Source of the DNA: Hyphomicrobiales bacterium
Lineage (GTDB): Bacteria > Pseudomonadota > Alphaproteobacteria > Rhizobiales > Beijerinckiaceae
Reading direction: 5' to 3'
NCBI GenBank assembly: GCA_027489535.1
Contig: JAIXZO010000003.1
Span: 1 to 64,000 of the forward strand
DNA: 64,000 bases
The position numbers and the translations under genes are program-made. How positions within the stretch are numbered: position 1 is the stretch's first letter; each line of letters starts with the position of its first letter. The notes beneath the pieces are model-generated. The model had not been told where the DNA came from, did not search any database, and saw only the letters and a program-made list of their open reading frames with translations. Of this stretch, positions 53,255 to 62,449 are shown one piece after another.

Positions 53255-54214
53255 TCAGTCGGTCACGCAGACGGCCATCTTGCCGTCGCGTTCGCCGATG
53301 GTTGCGTTGAAGAGCGGCTGGCCCTCGACATAGACCTTCACGCGCTCGAACGCGGGGATGTCGACGACCATGCCGGGGCGAAGTTGCAGCAGCTCGCTGA
53401 TGTTGATGCTCGGCTCGGCGATGCGCGGCGCGAAGTTCAGCGTCACGTTCATCAACGCTTCGCGCAGCTTGCCTTCCCAGGCTTCGTCGCGGCCGTCGCC
53501 GACGCGCTGGATCTTGCTGCGCAGCAACGGGGCGACCTGCTTCAGCGCCTGAAGCGGATAGAGAATGTCGATCGTCGCCGGATTGGCGAACGGCAGCTGC
53601 ACCACGAAGGAGCACACGACGACCTGATCCGAGCCCTCGACGAAGGAGGTGAAGGCCGGGTTCATCTCGCTCGACATGAACTCGAAATTGACCGGGTAGA
53701 TGTCGCGCCAAGCGTCTTCGAGAGCGCGCAGGCAGCCGTCGACGACGATCTGGATCAGGCGCTCTTCGGTGGGGGTGAACTCCGAGGCGCGGGTGATCGG
53801 GCTGTCGCCGCTGCCGCCGAAGAAGCTGTTGACCAGAATGCTGACGAGCCGCGGCGGGATCGTCATCAGGATGCTGCCCTTGAGCGCATCCACCCGGGCG
53901 GTGTTCAAGCTCAGGAAGCTGTCGACGCCCATCAGATAGTTTTCGAACTTCCGCGTCTCGGGCGGCAGCGTCGTGATGCGGGGCGAAAAACGCAGCATCG
54001 GCAGCAGCACGCCGCGCATCACGCGGCCGAGCCGCTCGTTGATCAAACGCAGCGTGTAGAGGTCGCCCAACAAGCTCGCGTCGTCCGCCCCGAAGGTGAA
54101 CGGCCGATACTCCTCGCCGGGCGTGATGCCCGAGCCGGCATCGAGGGACCCGTCGTTGAGTCCGTCGATGAGGGCCGAAACTTCTTCGTTGCTGAGTTTA
54201 CGCGTACTCGACAT
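53255..54214 (-). CDS. fliM: Flagellar switch protein FliM
   Basis: A 319-residue protein. The N-terminal LSNEEVSALIDGL is the CheY-P binding helix, FFGGSGDSP marks the middle domain, and the C-terminal SpoA-like domain runs ISELLQLRPGMVVDIPAFERVKVYVEG. It switches rotation direction in the C-ring, so the motor is chemotaxis-responsive although no che genes lie in the window. It starts 8 nt after fliL. Confidence 0.96.
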   Translation of the reverse strand: MSSTRKLSNEEVSALIDGLNDGSLDAGSGITPGEEYRPFTFGADDASLLGDLYTLRLINERLGRVMRGVLLPMLRFSPRITTLPPETRKFENYLMGVDSFLSLNTARVDALKGSILMTIPPRLVSILVNSFFGGSGDSPITRASEFTPTEERLIQIVVDGCLRALEDAWRDIYPVNFEFMSSEMNPAFTSFVEGSDQVVVCSFVVQLPFANPATIDILYPLQALKQVAPLLRSKIQRVGDGRDEAWEGKLREALMNVTLNFAPRIAEPSINISELLQLRPGMVVDIPAFERVKVYVEGQPLFNATIGERDGKMAVCVTD

Positions 54215-54222
54215 CTGAACTT

Positions 54223-54828
54223 TTACTGCATCACGAGGGCGGTGATGTAGACGTTGGCGATGCCGCCGAAGTCGACACGTTCCGTGAGAACTCTGTTGAT
54301 GGCGTCACGGATGACGTTCTGCAAGCGCTTCCTGTTGTCCATTCCGGCAATCTCGGCTTCGGCCTGCTCGCCGAGCACCGCCAGAACTTCCGCACGGATC
54401 GCGACTTCGTGCTTCTGTACGTTTTCGATCACGGATTTGTCGTACTGCGTCGAAAGCCCGAGGCTGACCTGAACGAAGCGGCGCGAGCCCTTCAGATTGG
54501 TCGTGAAGTTGCCGGGGAATTCGAAATAGGTGGTGACGAACTTCTCGACCGGAGGCACGGGCTTGCCGCCCGGTGCCGCAGGCGCCGCCTTGTCGTCCTT
54601 CTTCGCGTCTTTTCCGTGGTCGTCCTTCTTGGCGTCGTGGCCCTCGTCCGCCTTGCGCTCGATGACGATCGCGAGCGGATTTTCTTCGGCGGGCTTGGTC
54701 ACCTTCATGAAGACGATGCCGCCGGCCACGCCGGCGCCCAGAAGCGCGATGGCTCCCACCGTCATGACCAAGATCTTGACGATCGGCAGCTTCTTTTTTT
54801 CTTGAGGTTCAGCGGCTTCTTGACTCAC
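54223..54828 (-). CDS. fliL: Stator-supporting basal-body protein FliL
   Basis: A 201-residue protein with a short charged cytoplasmic N-terminus, one membrane segment (about residues 18-40), an unusual Lys/Asp/His-rich linker (about 60-85) and the FliL domain (FVTTYFEFPGNFTTNLKGSRRFVQVSLGLSTQYDKSVIENVQKHEVAIRAEVLAVL). It rings the stator. The start is GTG 54828 with AGGAA. This is the canonical copy; a paralogue lies at 34499-35038. Confidence 0.94.
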   Translation of the reverse strand: MSQEAAEPQEKKKLPIVKILVMTVGAIALLGAGVAGGIVFMKVTKPAEENPLAIVIERKADEGHDAKKDDHGKDAKKDDKAAPAAPGGKPVPPVEKFVTTYFEFPGNFTTNLKGSRRFVQVSLGLSTQYDKSVIENVQKHEVAIRAEVLAVLGEQAEAEIAGMDNRKRLQNVIRDAINRVLTERVDFGGIANVYITALVMQ

Positions 54829-54838
54829 GGCACATTCC

Positions 54839-56734
54839 TCACGCGGTCACTTCGATGGAGAAGGTGCCCACCAGGTCCGCATTGCGCGAGACGGTCTGGG
54901 GCGCATAGGGCCGTTGCGGCGCACGCCGGCCCTCCTCCTCGTTCCGGCTGTCGACATCGAAGCCGGACAAAACAAAACCTTCGCGGCCGAGCGCGTCGCG
55001 CAGCCCGGCTTCGCCGGATTGCAGCGCGTCCTCGGCCTCGCCGTTGACGGCACGCATGGAGATGCGGACCTTTTGTCCGTCCAGCGCCATGCGAATCACC
55101 ACCTGCCCGAGATGCGGGGGATAGAGTGAAATGCGGACTTCGTCGCGGCCCTGCCGCATCGCGGCCAGAACTTGGCGTTCCACCGCGCGCGATCGCAGAT
55201 CGGCCATAAGCGCTTCGGCGGCGCGGCTCGCTTCGGGCGCACCCGAACCTGCCGCCGCCTGAACGGTCACGTTGATGCGCTCTGCCGCCTCGAAACGCGG
55301 GAGCGGCGCCGGCGGCACGAAGTCGACGGCGTCGGTCGCCGCAGGTGCCGCGAAGGCCGAGTCGGTCACGTTGCGCGACACGACGGCGGCGTCGGACGAG
55401 GCGGCCTCGGCCGCGCGCAGCATGTCCACGAGTTCGGCGGCGATGTCCGGACCGGCTTCGAAAGCCGCACCGTCTTCGGCCGCGATCGGGTTTCCTGATT
55501 CACGTCGGCCGTTGAAGTCGAAACCGGCATCCGGAAGGGCCGAGACGGGCTGCGCGGGCCGGTCGAACGCGTCCGAGGCGGCAGGAGAGCCGGCGTCCCG
55601 GTCGGAATCGGCAGGTCGGGCGACGGCGGCGACGCTCGCCTTCTTCGTCTTGGAAAGGTCGTCGGAAGCGGCGACGGCCGAGGGTGCCGCAGCGACGGCG
55701 GCCGTCGCGGCATCGGCGGGCATCTCGTCGTCGACGACCACGGCCGCACGTTCGGACGCCGTATCCGCAGGTTTGACGCTCGGAGCTTCGGCGGCACCGG
55801 GCAGGCTGTCGGGATCCGCGTCGGCAGGAGGCGCGGCAGAAGTTGCAGCGGATGACGCGGCGCGCGACGGCGCAGCCGCAACGGCAGCATCCGGAACCTC
55901 GACGCTTTGCGTCTCTGCGTCTTCGGCGGGATGATCGGTCTCGGAACCGACGGCCGCGGCCTGCATCAAGGCAGCCGTCTCCGATGCAGCGACATCGCCG
56001 CCGGCGACGGTCGCCGGGACCGTCTCGGGTGCCGTGGCTTCGTCGTCAGGAGATGTATCGGAGCGGACCGCATCGAGATCGGCGACTTCGCCGCTCAGGG
56101 CCTTCGAGGTCGACACAGGAACGTCGCCGCCCGCTTCGACTGCCTGCGCCGGAGCGGCGACGACGACGGGCGGCTGGAATGTCGGGGGCACGACGGGAGT
56201 GCCCGCATTTTCGACGGGCGTTTCGACGGGAACGTCGTCGAGCGACGGCTGGACCGGAGCCTGCGGCGAGACGAGCATCGCCGTCTCCGCATAGGCCGCC
56301 ACGTCGTCGAGAGCCTCGACCGGGATTTCCAAGACTGCAGGAGCGTCGGCCTCGGCGACGTCCTCGTCGCCGACCTGCAGAGCCGCGACCGTTACCAGAA
56401 GAGCGGGACCGAGGTCCGCTGCTTCGTCGATTTCGGCCGGAGGTGCGGCGGTGACGCCCTTCTCGGCGACCGCGCCTGCGGCGAACAGCGCCGCGATGGT
56501 CGCATCGACCGTCGCATCCGGCTCGGCCGCGTCGACCGAAGCCGTCGCATCGTCCGGCATGACGGCATCGTCCGTCGACAATCCGTCGGCATCGGCCGAA
56601 GTCGCGCCCGTCAGCGCCAAAAGGTCGAACGGAACGCCCGACGCGGAAGGCATCGTCGAACCGACGATGCCCGCATCGCCGATGTCGGACGCGCCTCGGG
56701 GCGCCCCCTGTCGAACCGCCGTCGCTTCAACCAC
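54839..56734 (-). CDS. fliK: Hook-length control protein FliK
   Basis: A 631-residue protein. The long N-terminal part is Ala/Asp/Val/Pro-rich and unstructured (the ruler); the C-terminal domain has the FliK signature EVRISLYPPHLGQVVIRMALDGQKVRISMRAVNGEAEDALQSGEAGLRDAL, which contacts FlhB. The start is GTG 56734, with GAGAGG 8 nt upstream and an RpoN promoter at 56773-56788. First gene of fliKLMNOPQR-flhB. Confidence 0.9.
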   Translation of the reverse strand: MVEATAVRQGAPRGASDIGDAGIVGSTMPSASGVPFDLLALTGATSADADGLSTDDAVMPDDATASVDAAEPDATVDATIAALFAAGAVAEKGVTAAPPAEIDEAADLGPALLVTVAALQVGDEDVAEADAPAVLEIPVEALDDVAAYAETAMLVSPQAPVQPSLDDVPVETPVENAGTPVVPPTFQPPVVVAAPAQAVEAGGDVPVSTSKALSGEVADLDAVRSDTSPDDEATAPETVPATVAGGDVAASETAALMQAAAVGSETDHPAEDAETQSVEVPDAAVAAAPSRAASSAATSAAPPADADPDSLPGAAEAPSVKPADTASERAAVVVDDEMPADAATAAVAAAPSAVAASDDLSKTKKASVAAVARPADSDRDAGSPAASDAFDRPAQPVSALPDAGFDFNGRRESGNPIAAEDGAAFEAGPDIAAELVDMLRAAEAASSDAAVVSRNVTDSAFAAPAATDAVDFVPPAPLPRFEAAERINVTVQAAAGSGAPEASRAAEALMADLRSRAVERQVLAAMRQGRDEVRISLYPPHLGQVVIRMALDGQKVRISMRAVNGEAEDALQSGEAGLRDALGREGFVLSGFDVDSRNEEEGRRAPQRPYAPQTVSRNADLVGTFSIEVTA

Positions 56735-56772
56735 GCTTGCAGCCTCTCGAATTCAATGTCTCGGCCTGTTGC

Positions 56773-56788
56773 AGCAAGCTTCGTGCCA
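56773..56788 (-). promoter_or_regulatory. RpoN promoter of fliK operon
   Basis: Minus strand TGGCAC-GAAGC-TTGCT, full consensus, in the 55-bp gap between fliJ and fliK, 39 nt before GTG. Confidence 0.9.
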
Positions 56789-56789
56789 C

Positions 56790-57200
56790 TCACGGACGGC
56801 GGGTCGGCATCAGGGCTTCGCGGATCGCTTCGCGCTCGGCGGCTTCCTCGGAGCGGGCGCGCAGCGCCTCTTCTTCGAGCTTCTCGATCTGGCGCTTTCG
56901 CTCGGCCAACATGCCGGCGATGCGGACGCGCTCGGTGTCGAGCACGTCGCGGCGGGCGGTGTCCACCTGCCGTCTTTCGTTGAGGCGCCCGACGATGTCG
57001 TTGACGCCCCGATATTCCACGACGCTCAGGTCGGGCATGCGCAGATGCTCGCGATAGCCGCCTTCGAGCATGCCGACCTGCTCGAGACGCTGGTCGAGAC
57101 GCGTGATCTCGGTCTGAAGCCGCATGGCCTCGCGGCGGATCTCGTTCATCTTGATCGTGCGGCTCAGCGTGTAGAGCGTGATCATCCGCGATTTGCTCAC
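56790..57200 (-). CDS. fliJ: Flagellar export chaperone FliJ
   Basis: A 136-residue coiled-coil protein, nearly all helix (EIRREAMRLQTEITRLDQRLEQV and AGMLAERKRQIEKLEEEALRARSEEAAERE). FliJ links the FliI ATPase to FlhA. The start is taken as GTG 57200, overlapping the fliI stop (GTGA) with AGGTG upstream; an ATG five codons in is the alternative. Sequence identity is weak in this family, so position after fliI carries weight. Confidence 0.88.
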   Translation of the reverse strand: MSKSRMITLYTLSRTIKMNEIRREAMRLQTEITRLDQRLEQVGMLEGGYREHLRMPDLSVVEYRGVNDIVGRLNERRQVDTARRDVLDTERVRIAGMLAERKRQIEKLEEEALRARSEEAAEREAIREALMPTRRP

Positions 57201-58522
57201 GGCATCACCTGCTGCAGCCGGGCCTCGCTCTCGACGAAGCCGGAGCGTTCGTCGGTCGATTGCGTGATGAAGCCGAGCAGTTGCGGATAGATCTGGAAGG
57301 CGGTGTCGAGTTCCGGATCCTGCCCCTGCTGATAGCCGCCGAGCAGCATCAGATCCCGGTTCTGGTCCCACAGGCTCAGATACCGCCTGAACCGCCGCGC
57401 CCGCGCGGCATGGCTCGGCGAGACGCAGTCGTTCATCGTGCGGCTGATCGAAGCTCCGAGGTCGATGGCGGGATAGATGCCTTGTTCGGCCTGCTTGCGC
57501 GACAGCACGATATGGCCGTCCAGAATGGCGCGCGCCGCGTCCACGATGGGGTCGTTGGTCGTGTCGTCGCCGTCCGCCAGCACCGTATAGATCGCCGAAA
57601 TGCCGCCGCCGGTGTCGCCGTCGAGGCCCGCACGTTCCAGCAATCCGCCGATCAGCGAGATCACCGAAGGCGGATAGCCCTTGGTCGTCGGATGTTCGCC
57701 GAGCGCCAGCCCCAATTCGCGCTGCGCATGCGCCACGCGGGTCAAGGAGTCGACCATCAGCAGCACGTTCTTGCCCTGCGCCCGGAAATATTCGGCATAG
57801 GCCGTCGCCCGGTGCACCCCGCGGATGCGGAGCACGGGCGAATGATCCGCCGGCACCGCCACCACGATCGTGTGGGCGAAGGACGGCGATTTCGACAGCT
57901 CTTCCACGAAGCCCGAAACCTCGCGGCCGCGCTCGCCGATCAACCCGATCACCACGATGTCGGCCGAGGTGTAGCGGGCGATGGTGGACAGCAGAGACGA
58001 TTTTCCGACGCCGCTGCCCGCGATGATGCCGACGCGCTGGCCGATGCCCACCGTCAGCAGCGCGTTGATCGCGCGCACGCCGGTATCGAGCACATGCTTC
58101 ACCGGCCTGCGGCGCAGCGGGTTCACGCGTTCCCCGCGCAACGGCCACACGTCCGGCAGATGCGGCGGCGGGCCGTCGTCGAGCAGGTTTCCCGCGCCGT
58201 CGAACACCCGGCCGAGCAGCCCGTCCCCGGCCGGCACCACGTCGATGCGGCGCACCGTCTCCACCCGCGCGCCGGCGACCAGATTGGCGCTTCCGCCCGT
58301 CAGCACCAGCACGGTGTAGTCGTCGAGAAAGCCGATCACCTCGGCCGTCGCCCAAGCCCCGCCTTCGCATTCGATGCGGCACTCGTTGCCGACCGGCGCG
58401 GGGAAGGCGCTGGCATGCACGATCTGGCCGTCGAACCGCTTCACGCGTCCGACGGCATGCACGGCGCGCGAGGCGCGTGCGGCGTCGAGGCGGCGGTCGA
58501 GGATCGCGCTCGGATCGTACAT
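57197..58522 (-). CDS. fliI: Flagellar export ATPase FliI
   Basis: A 441-residue F1-beta-like ATPase: Walker A AGSGVGKS at residues 168-175, IGERGREVSGFVE, Walker B LLMVDS, and the family stretch SLTRVAHAQRELGLALGEHPTTKGYPPSV. It drives protein export with FliH and FliJ. It lies 4 nt after fliH. Confidence 0.97.
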   Translation of the reverse strand: MYDPSAILDRRLDAARASRAVHAVGRVKRFDGQIVHASAFPAPVGNECRIECEGGAWATAEVIGFLDDYTVLVLTGGSANLVAGARVETVRRIDVVPAGDGLLGRVFDGAGNLLDDGPPPHLPDVWPLRGERVNPLRRRPVKHVLDTGVRAINALLTVGIGQRVGIIAGSGVGKSSLLSTIARYTSADIVVIGLIGERGREVSGFVEELSKSPSFAHTIVVAVPADHSPVLRIRGVHRATAYAEYFRAQGKNVLLMVDSLTRVAHAQRELGLALGEHPTTKGYPPSVISLIGGLLERAGLDGDTGGGISAIYTVLADGDDTTNDPIVDAARAILDGHIVLSRKQAEQGIYPAIDLGASISRTMNDCVSPSHAARARRFRRYLSLWDQNRDLMLLGGYQQGQDPELDTAFQIYPQLLGFITQSTDERSGFVESEARLQQVMP

Positions 58523-58526
58523 CCGG

Positions 58527-59306
58527 CTACTCCGGCACGCCGTCGAGATGCGGGGAGTCCTGATATTCGAGATCGCGCGAGATCAGGCGGAATGCGCCGG
58601 CAGGCACGTCGTGATCCTCGATCACCCTGATCGTCGCGAACAGCGGATCGCCCTTCAGCGCGTCGCCCAAGGTGGCGGCGTCGCGTGCGTTCAGAGACAG
58701 CGTGAACTCCGCGCCCGAGCGCGTGAACAGATCGGCCGAGCGGCGGATGCGCTCCATGAAGCTCTGCGGCATTTCGGCCAGCATCGTCCCGGCGAGGTCC
58801 TGCGCGATGCGGCGCACATGACGCGCCACGACCACCGCATTCGCATCGGCGGCCTCGGCCGCGGCTTCCAGCAGTCCCGCCTCGATGCGGCGGACGGCTT
58901 CGAGCGCCTCCTGCAGTTCCGCCCGCGCGGCGGCGACGCCCTCGTGATAGCCCTTCACGCGGCCTTCCTCGCGCGCATTCTCGATCGCCTGCACGATCTC
59001 GTCGGCCGAGGGGCCGTCATGCTGCGGCGGGGGCGGAGGAGGCGGCGGCAGATGTTCTTCTTCGGCGGCCGGAGCGGGCGCTTCCTGCGCCGCGACGTCC
59101 TCCGCCGCGGCCTCTTCGGCCTGCGTCTCCCCTTCCGGCGTCGGCAAGGACGCGTTCGGGTCGAGGACCGGATATTTCGCCTTCGACCAGGGCACGAACG
59201 ACGAGTCGCCGTTGCGCACGAGGCTCGCGGTTTCCTTGTACTCGCCGTCGCGCTTCATCAGCGCGGCGACGTCGCCCGGCTTCAGGCGGCGTTCCGTCTC
59301 AGACAT
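58527..59306 (-). CDS. fliH: Flagellar export regulator FliH
   Basis: A 259-residue protein. A Glu/Ala/Pro-rich N-terminal linker with a run of eight prolines (about 88-95) is followed by a long helix (IVQAIENAREEGRVKGYHEGVAAARAELQEALEAV) and a C-terminal FliI-binding domain. The start was set at ATG 59306, which overlaps fliG by 8 nt; the upstream frame lies within fliG. It regulates FliI and anchors it to FliN. Confidence 0.88.
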   Translation of the reverse strand: MSETERRLKPGDVAALMKRDGEYKETASLVRNGDSSFVPWSKAKYPVLDPNASLPTPEGETQAEEAAAEDVAAQEAPAPAAEEEHLPPPPPPPPQHDGPSADEIVQAIENAREEGRVKGYHEGVAAARAELQEALEAVRRIEAGLLEAAAEAADANAVVVARHVRRIAQDLAGTMLAEMPQSFMERIRRSADLFTRSGAEFTLSLNARDAATLGDALKGDPLFATIRVIEDHDVPAGAFRLISRDLEYQDSPHLDGVPE

Positions 59307-60345
59307 AATCGTCGCCGCGGCCGGCCAGCACCATCGTGCCCGCATCCGAGAGGCGGCGCGCGGTCGCGATGATGGCCTTCTGGGCTTCCTGCACCTCGGT
59401 CACGCGCATCGGCCCCTTCGCTTCCATCTCGTCGATGATGGAGGCGGCGGCGCGCTGCGACATGCAGCCGAGAATCTTGTCGCGCAGGCGCTCGTCCGCG
59501 CCCTTGAGCGCGACGGCGAGCTGCTCGGCTTCGACGTTCCGCATGAGCACGCCGAGGCTCTTGTCGTCGACCATGATGAGGTTTTCGAACACGAACATGC
59601 TTTCCTGAATGCTCTGCATCAGGTTCTTGTCCGCCTTCAGCAGCGACTTCATGATGCGCTGCTCGGTCGCGGTCTGCGTGAAGTTCATGATCTTCGCGGC
59701 CGCCTTGATGCCGCCGACCTTCGAGGCGCGCAGCGACGTGTTCGCCTGGAACTGCATCTGCATCACGCGTTCGAGCTGTTCGATGGCTTCGGGCTGCACG
59801 GAGTCGAGCGTCGCGACGCGCTGGATCACCTCATGCTGCAGCGCGTCCGGCAGCAGCACCAGCACGTCGGCCGCCACCGCGTAATCGAGATGCGCGATGA
59901 TGATGCCGATGATCTGCGGATGCTCGCCCTCGATCATTTCCGCGATCGAGCGCGCGTCCATCCATTGCAGGATGTCGATGCCCTTGGCGCTGTGCGAGGG
60001 CGTGATGCGGGTCAGCACGCTGCCCGCCTTGTCGTCGCCGAGCGCCTTCACCAGCACGCGGCGGATATAGGCGTCCGCGCCCAAGCCGATGCTCGTCTGC
60101 GCCTTGATGATCGACAGGAACTCGTCGAGCACCTGATTGACCGTGCGCTGATCGACGTCGGCCACCGAATACATGGCGCTGCCGAGCTGCTGCACCTCGC
60201 GGGGCGAGAGATTCTTCAGGATCTCGGCGGCCTCGTCCTCGCCCAGCAGGAGCATCAGGATCGCGCATTTCTGCGTTCCCGAGAGCAGCTGATAGCCGCT
60301 TTCGAGTTCCTGTTCGGCGACGACTTCGAGAGCTTGTTCGGCCAT
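59299..60345 (-). CDS. fliG: Flagellar rotor/switch protein FliG
   Basis: A 348-residue protein of normal length with the three ARM-like domains. The N-terminal FliF-binding part is QKCAILMLLLGEDEAAEILKNLSPREVQQL, the EHPQ motif stands in EGEHPQIIGIIIAHLD, and the C-terminal torque helix region contains SLGVLMRNVEAEQLAVALKGADERLRDKILGCMSQRAA. It couples stator motion to rotation. Confidence 0.97.
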   Translation of the reverse strand: MAEQALEVVAEQELESGYQLLSGTQKCAILMLLLGEDEAAEILKNLSPREVQQLGSAMYSVADVDQRTVNQVLDEFLSIIKAQTSIGLGADAYIRRVLVKALGDDKAGSVLTRITPSHSAKGIDILQWMDARSIAEMIEGEHPQIIGIIIAHLDYAVAADVLVLLPDALQHEVIQRVATLDSVQPEAIEQLERVMQMQFQANTSLRASKVGGIKAAAKIMNFTQTATEQRIMKSLLKADKNLMQSIQESMFVFENLIMVDDKSLGVLMRNVEAEQLAVALKGADERLRDKILGCMSQRAAASIIDEMEAKGPMRVTEVQEAQKAIIATARRLSDAGTMVLAGRGDDYV

Positions 60346-60360
60346 GACGCAGGACTTTCC

Positions 60361-62070
60361 TCAGGCCAGATCGCGCTGGATCAGAGACTTGAGCACGGCG
60401 GTAACGCGATTCGCGTCGTCCCCGACCAGCATTCTGATGAGCATGACCTTGTCGTCATAGGTATTTGCAGTGTCAAGCAGCTCGGGCGAGATGCCGGACT
60501 TCTTCGGCTTGAGCCGAGCCTTGATGTCGTCGAGGGTTTCGCCCTCGCGCACTTCGATCGTCTCGCCTTCGCCGGTCAACGGTTCGTCGTTCATCGCCGA
60601 ATACTCGGCCGTCGTCAGCAGGCGATTGAGGAAGGGACGCAGCGCACCGAGCACGATCACGGCCAGGATCAGGAGAACGACGACCTGCTTGATCGCATCT
60701 TCCAACCAAGGCGCGTCGTACCAGCTGCGGGCGGCCATCGGGGCCTCTTCCGCGAAGGACTTCGACATGATGGCGACCTTGTCGCCGCGCGCCGCGTCGA
60801 AGCCGACGGCTTCCTGCAGCAACTGCGTCAGGTGGCCGCGCTCTTCTTCCGAGAGAGGCTTTTCAACCATCACGCCGTTGGCGTCCGCCACCTTGGGCGA
60901 GCGCAGCAGCACGGCGACGGAGACGCGCTTCACTTCGCCGAGAGCGGGCTTGGTCGAGCGGACTTCGCGGCTGACTTCGAAATTGCGCAGCGAGGTGCTG
61001 GAGCGGCTGCGGGCGGTGTCGGCTGCGGCCGCGCCTGCGGCTGCGGGCGGCGTGTTGGTGGCCTGCGGCGCCGGCGGCGGCTGGTTGGCCGTCGCGCCCG
61101 GAATGCCGCGCGCCTTGCCGTCGCTCGATTCCTGCGAGCTTTCCTGCTGGCTGCGAAGCGCTTGCTGGGAAGGATCGAAGAATTCGCGGGTCTGTTCGGT
61201 GCGCGTGAAGTCCATCTCCACGTTCACTTCGGTATTGACGTTGCCGAGGCCGATCACCGGGTTCAGCAGGTTCATCACCCGCTCGCGCAGGATCTTCTCC
61301 ACGCGCATCTTGTGCTCGAGCTTCTGAGCGGTCAGGCCCAGCTCCGTGTCGCGCTGCGGCTGCGTCAGAAGGCTGCCGAACTGGTCCACCACCGTCACGT
61401 TCGCGACGGGCAGGAACGGCACGCTGGAGCTGACGAGGTGCACGACGGACTGAACCTGTCCGTTGGACAGGCTGCGGCCGGGCGAAAGCTTGAGGAACAC
61501 CGAGGCGGTCGGCGGCGACTGATCGCGCACGAAGGCGGAGCGTTCCGGAACGGCGAGATGGACCCGCGCGCCTTCGACGTCGCGGATCTCCATGATCGAC
61601 CGGGCGAGTTCGGTTTCCTGCGCCTGCTTCAGCTTCGCCTGCTCGACCGACCGGCTGGTGCCCATCGGGAGCTGCGTCAGGAGCTCGTAGCCGCTGACGG
61701 ACGCTTTCGGCAATCCGCTCGCGGCGAGCAGCATCTTGGCGCGGTGGAAATCGGTGCGCGGCACGCTGACCTGACCCGTCGCCGAGTCGAGATGCGCCTT
61801 CACGCCCTGATCGTTGAGCTGCTGCAGGACCTGCGCCTTGTCCTCTTCACCGAGCTTGGGGAACAGCGTGACCATCGCGGGTTCGCGCAGCATCAGGATG
61901 AGCACGAGGCCGAGCAGGATCACCATCGACACGAGGATCATCGGCGCCGAGCGCACGAGCGCCGGCTGCCGGATGAACGCGTTGAAGGACGACATCGCCT
62001 GAAGGGCGCGTCCGCCCGCGGGGCTCATCGAACCCGTCTGCGGCAGGGACATCACGTCGGTATCGGCCAT
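60361..62070 (-). CDS. fliF: MS-ring protein FliF
   Basis: A 569-residue protein. Two membrane segments (residues about 43-62 and near 455-475) bracket the periplasmic ring-building domains (FPKLGEEDKAQVLQQLNDQGVKAHLD; PERSAFVRDQSPPTASVFLKLSPGRSL). The C-terminal cytoplasmic tail, ALRPFLNRLL onward, binds FliG. It is the foundation ring of the basal body. Confidence 0.97.
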   Translation of the reverse strand: MADTDVMSLPQTGSMSPAGGRALQAMSSFNAFIRQPALVRSAPMILVSMVILLGLVLILMLREPAMVTLFPKLGEEDKAQVLQQLNDQGVKAHLDSATGQVSVPRTDFHRAKMLLAASGLPKASVSGYELLTQLPMGTSRSVEQAKLKQAQETELARSIMEIRDVEGARVHLAVPERSAFVRDQSPPTASVFLKLSPGRSLSNGQVQSVVHLVSSSVPFLPVANVTVVDQFGSLLTQPQRDTELGLTAQKLEHKMRVEKILRERVMNLLNPVIGLGNVNTEVNVEMDFTRTEQTREFFDPSQQALRSQQESSQESSDGKARGIPGATANQPPPAPQATNTPPAAAGAAAADTARSRSSTSLRNFEVSREVRSTKPALGEVKRVSVAVLLRSPKVADANGVMVEKPLSEEERGHLTQLLQEAVGFDAARGDKVAIMSKSFAEEAPMAARSWYDAPWLEDAIKQVVVLLILAVIVLGALRPFLNRLLTTAEYSAMNDEPLTGEGETIEVREGETLDDIKARLKPKKSGISPELLDTANTYDDKVMLIRMLVGDDANRVTAVLKSLIQRDLA

Positions 62071-62118
62071 GGTCTGAACTCCGGATCACTCGTTGCAGGA
62101 CAAAAGACGCTCGGGGCG

Positions 62119-62421
62119 TCAGACCGGCATCGAGACGATATCCTTGTAAGCGCTGAGCAATTTGTTGCGGATCTGCATGGTCGCTTCGAAGGCGATCGAG
62201 GATTTCTCGCGGGCCAGCATCACCTTGGTGACGTCGACCTCTTCGCCGGCTTCGAAGGCCTGCGTGATGCGCGAGGACTCGTTCTGCATCTTCGCGACTT
62301 CGTTGACGGCGTTTTTCATCTGCGACGCGAAGCCGACGTCCGGCTGGCCCTGCGGCTTCAGCTTGGATACGGCGCGGCCCAGAATGTCGCCGGCAAGGCC
62401 GGTGGGGGCGATCATCGTCAT
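62119..62421 (-). CDS. fliE: MS-ring/rod adapter FliE
   Basis: A 100-residue protein; KVMLAREKSSIAFEATMQIRNKLLSAYKDIVSMPV is the FliE C-terminal signature. It connects the MS ring to the proximal rod. It lies 28 nt after the activator gene and 48 nt before fliF. Confidence 0.95.
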   Translation of the reverse strand: MTMIAPTGLAGDILGRAVSKLKPQGQPDVGFASQMKNAVNEVAKMQNESSRITQAFEAGEEVDVTKVMLAREKSSIAFEATMQIRNKLLSAYKDIVSMPV

Positions 62422-62449
62422 CGGAAAGACTCCTCGTCGATTTCGGCGA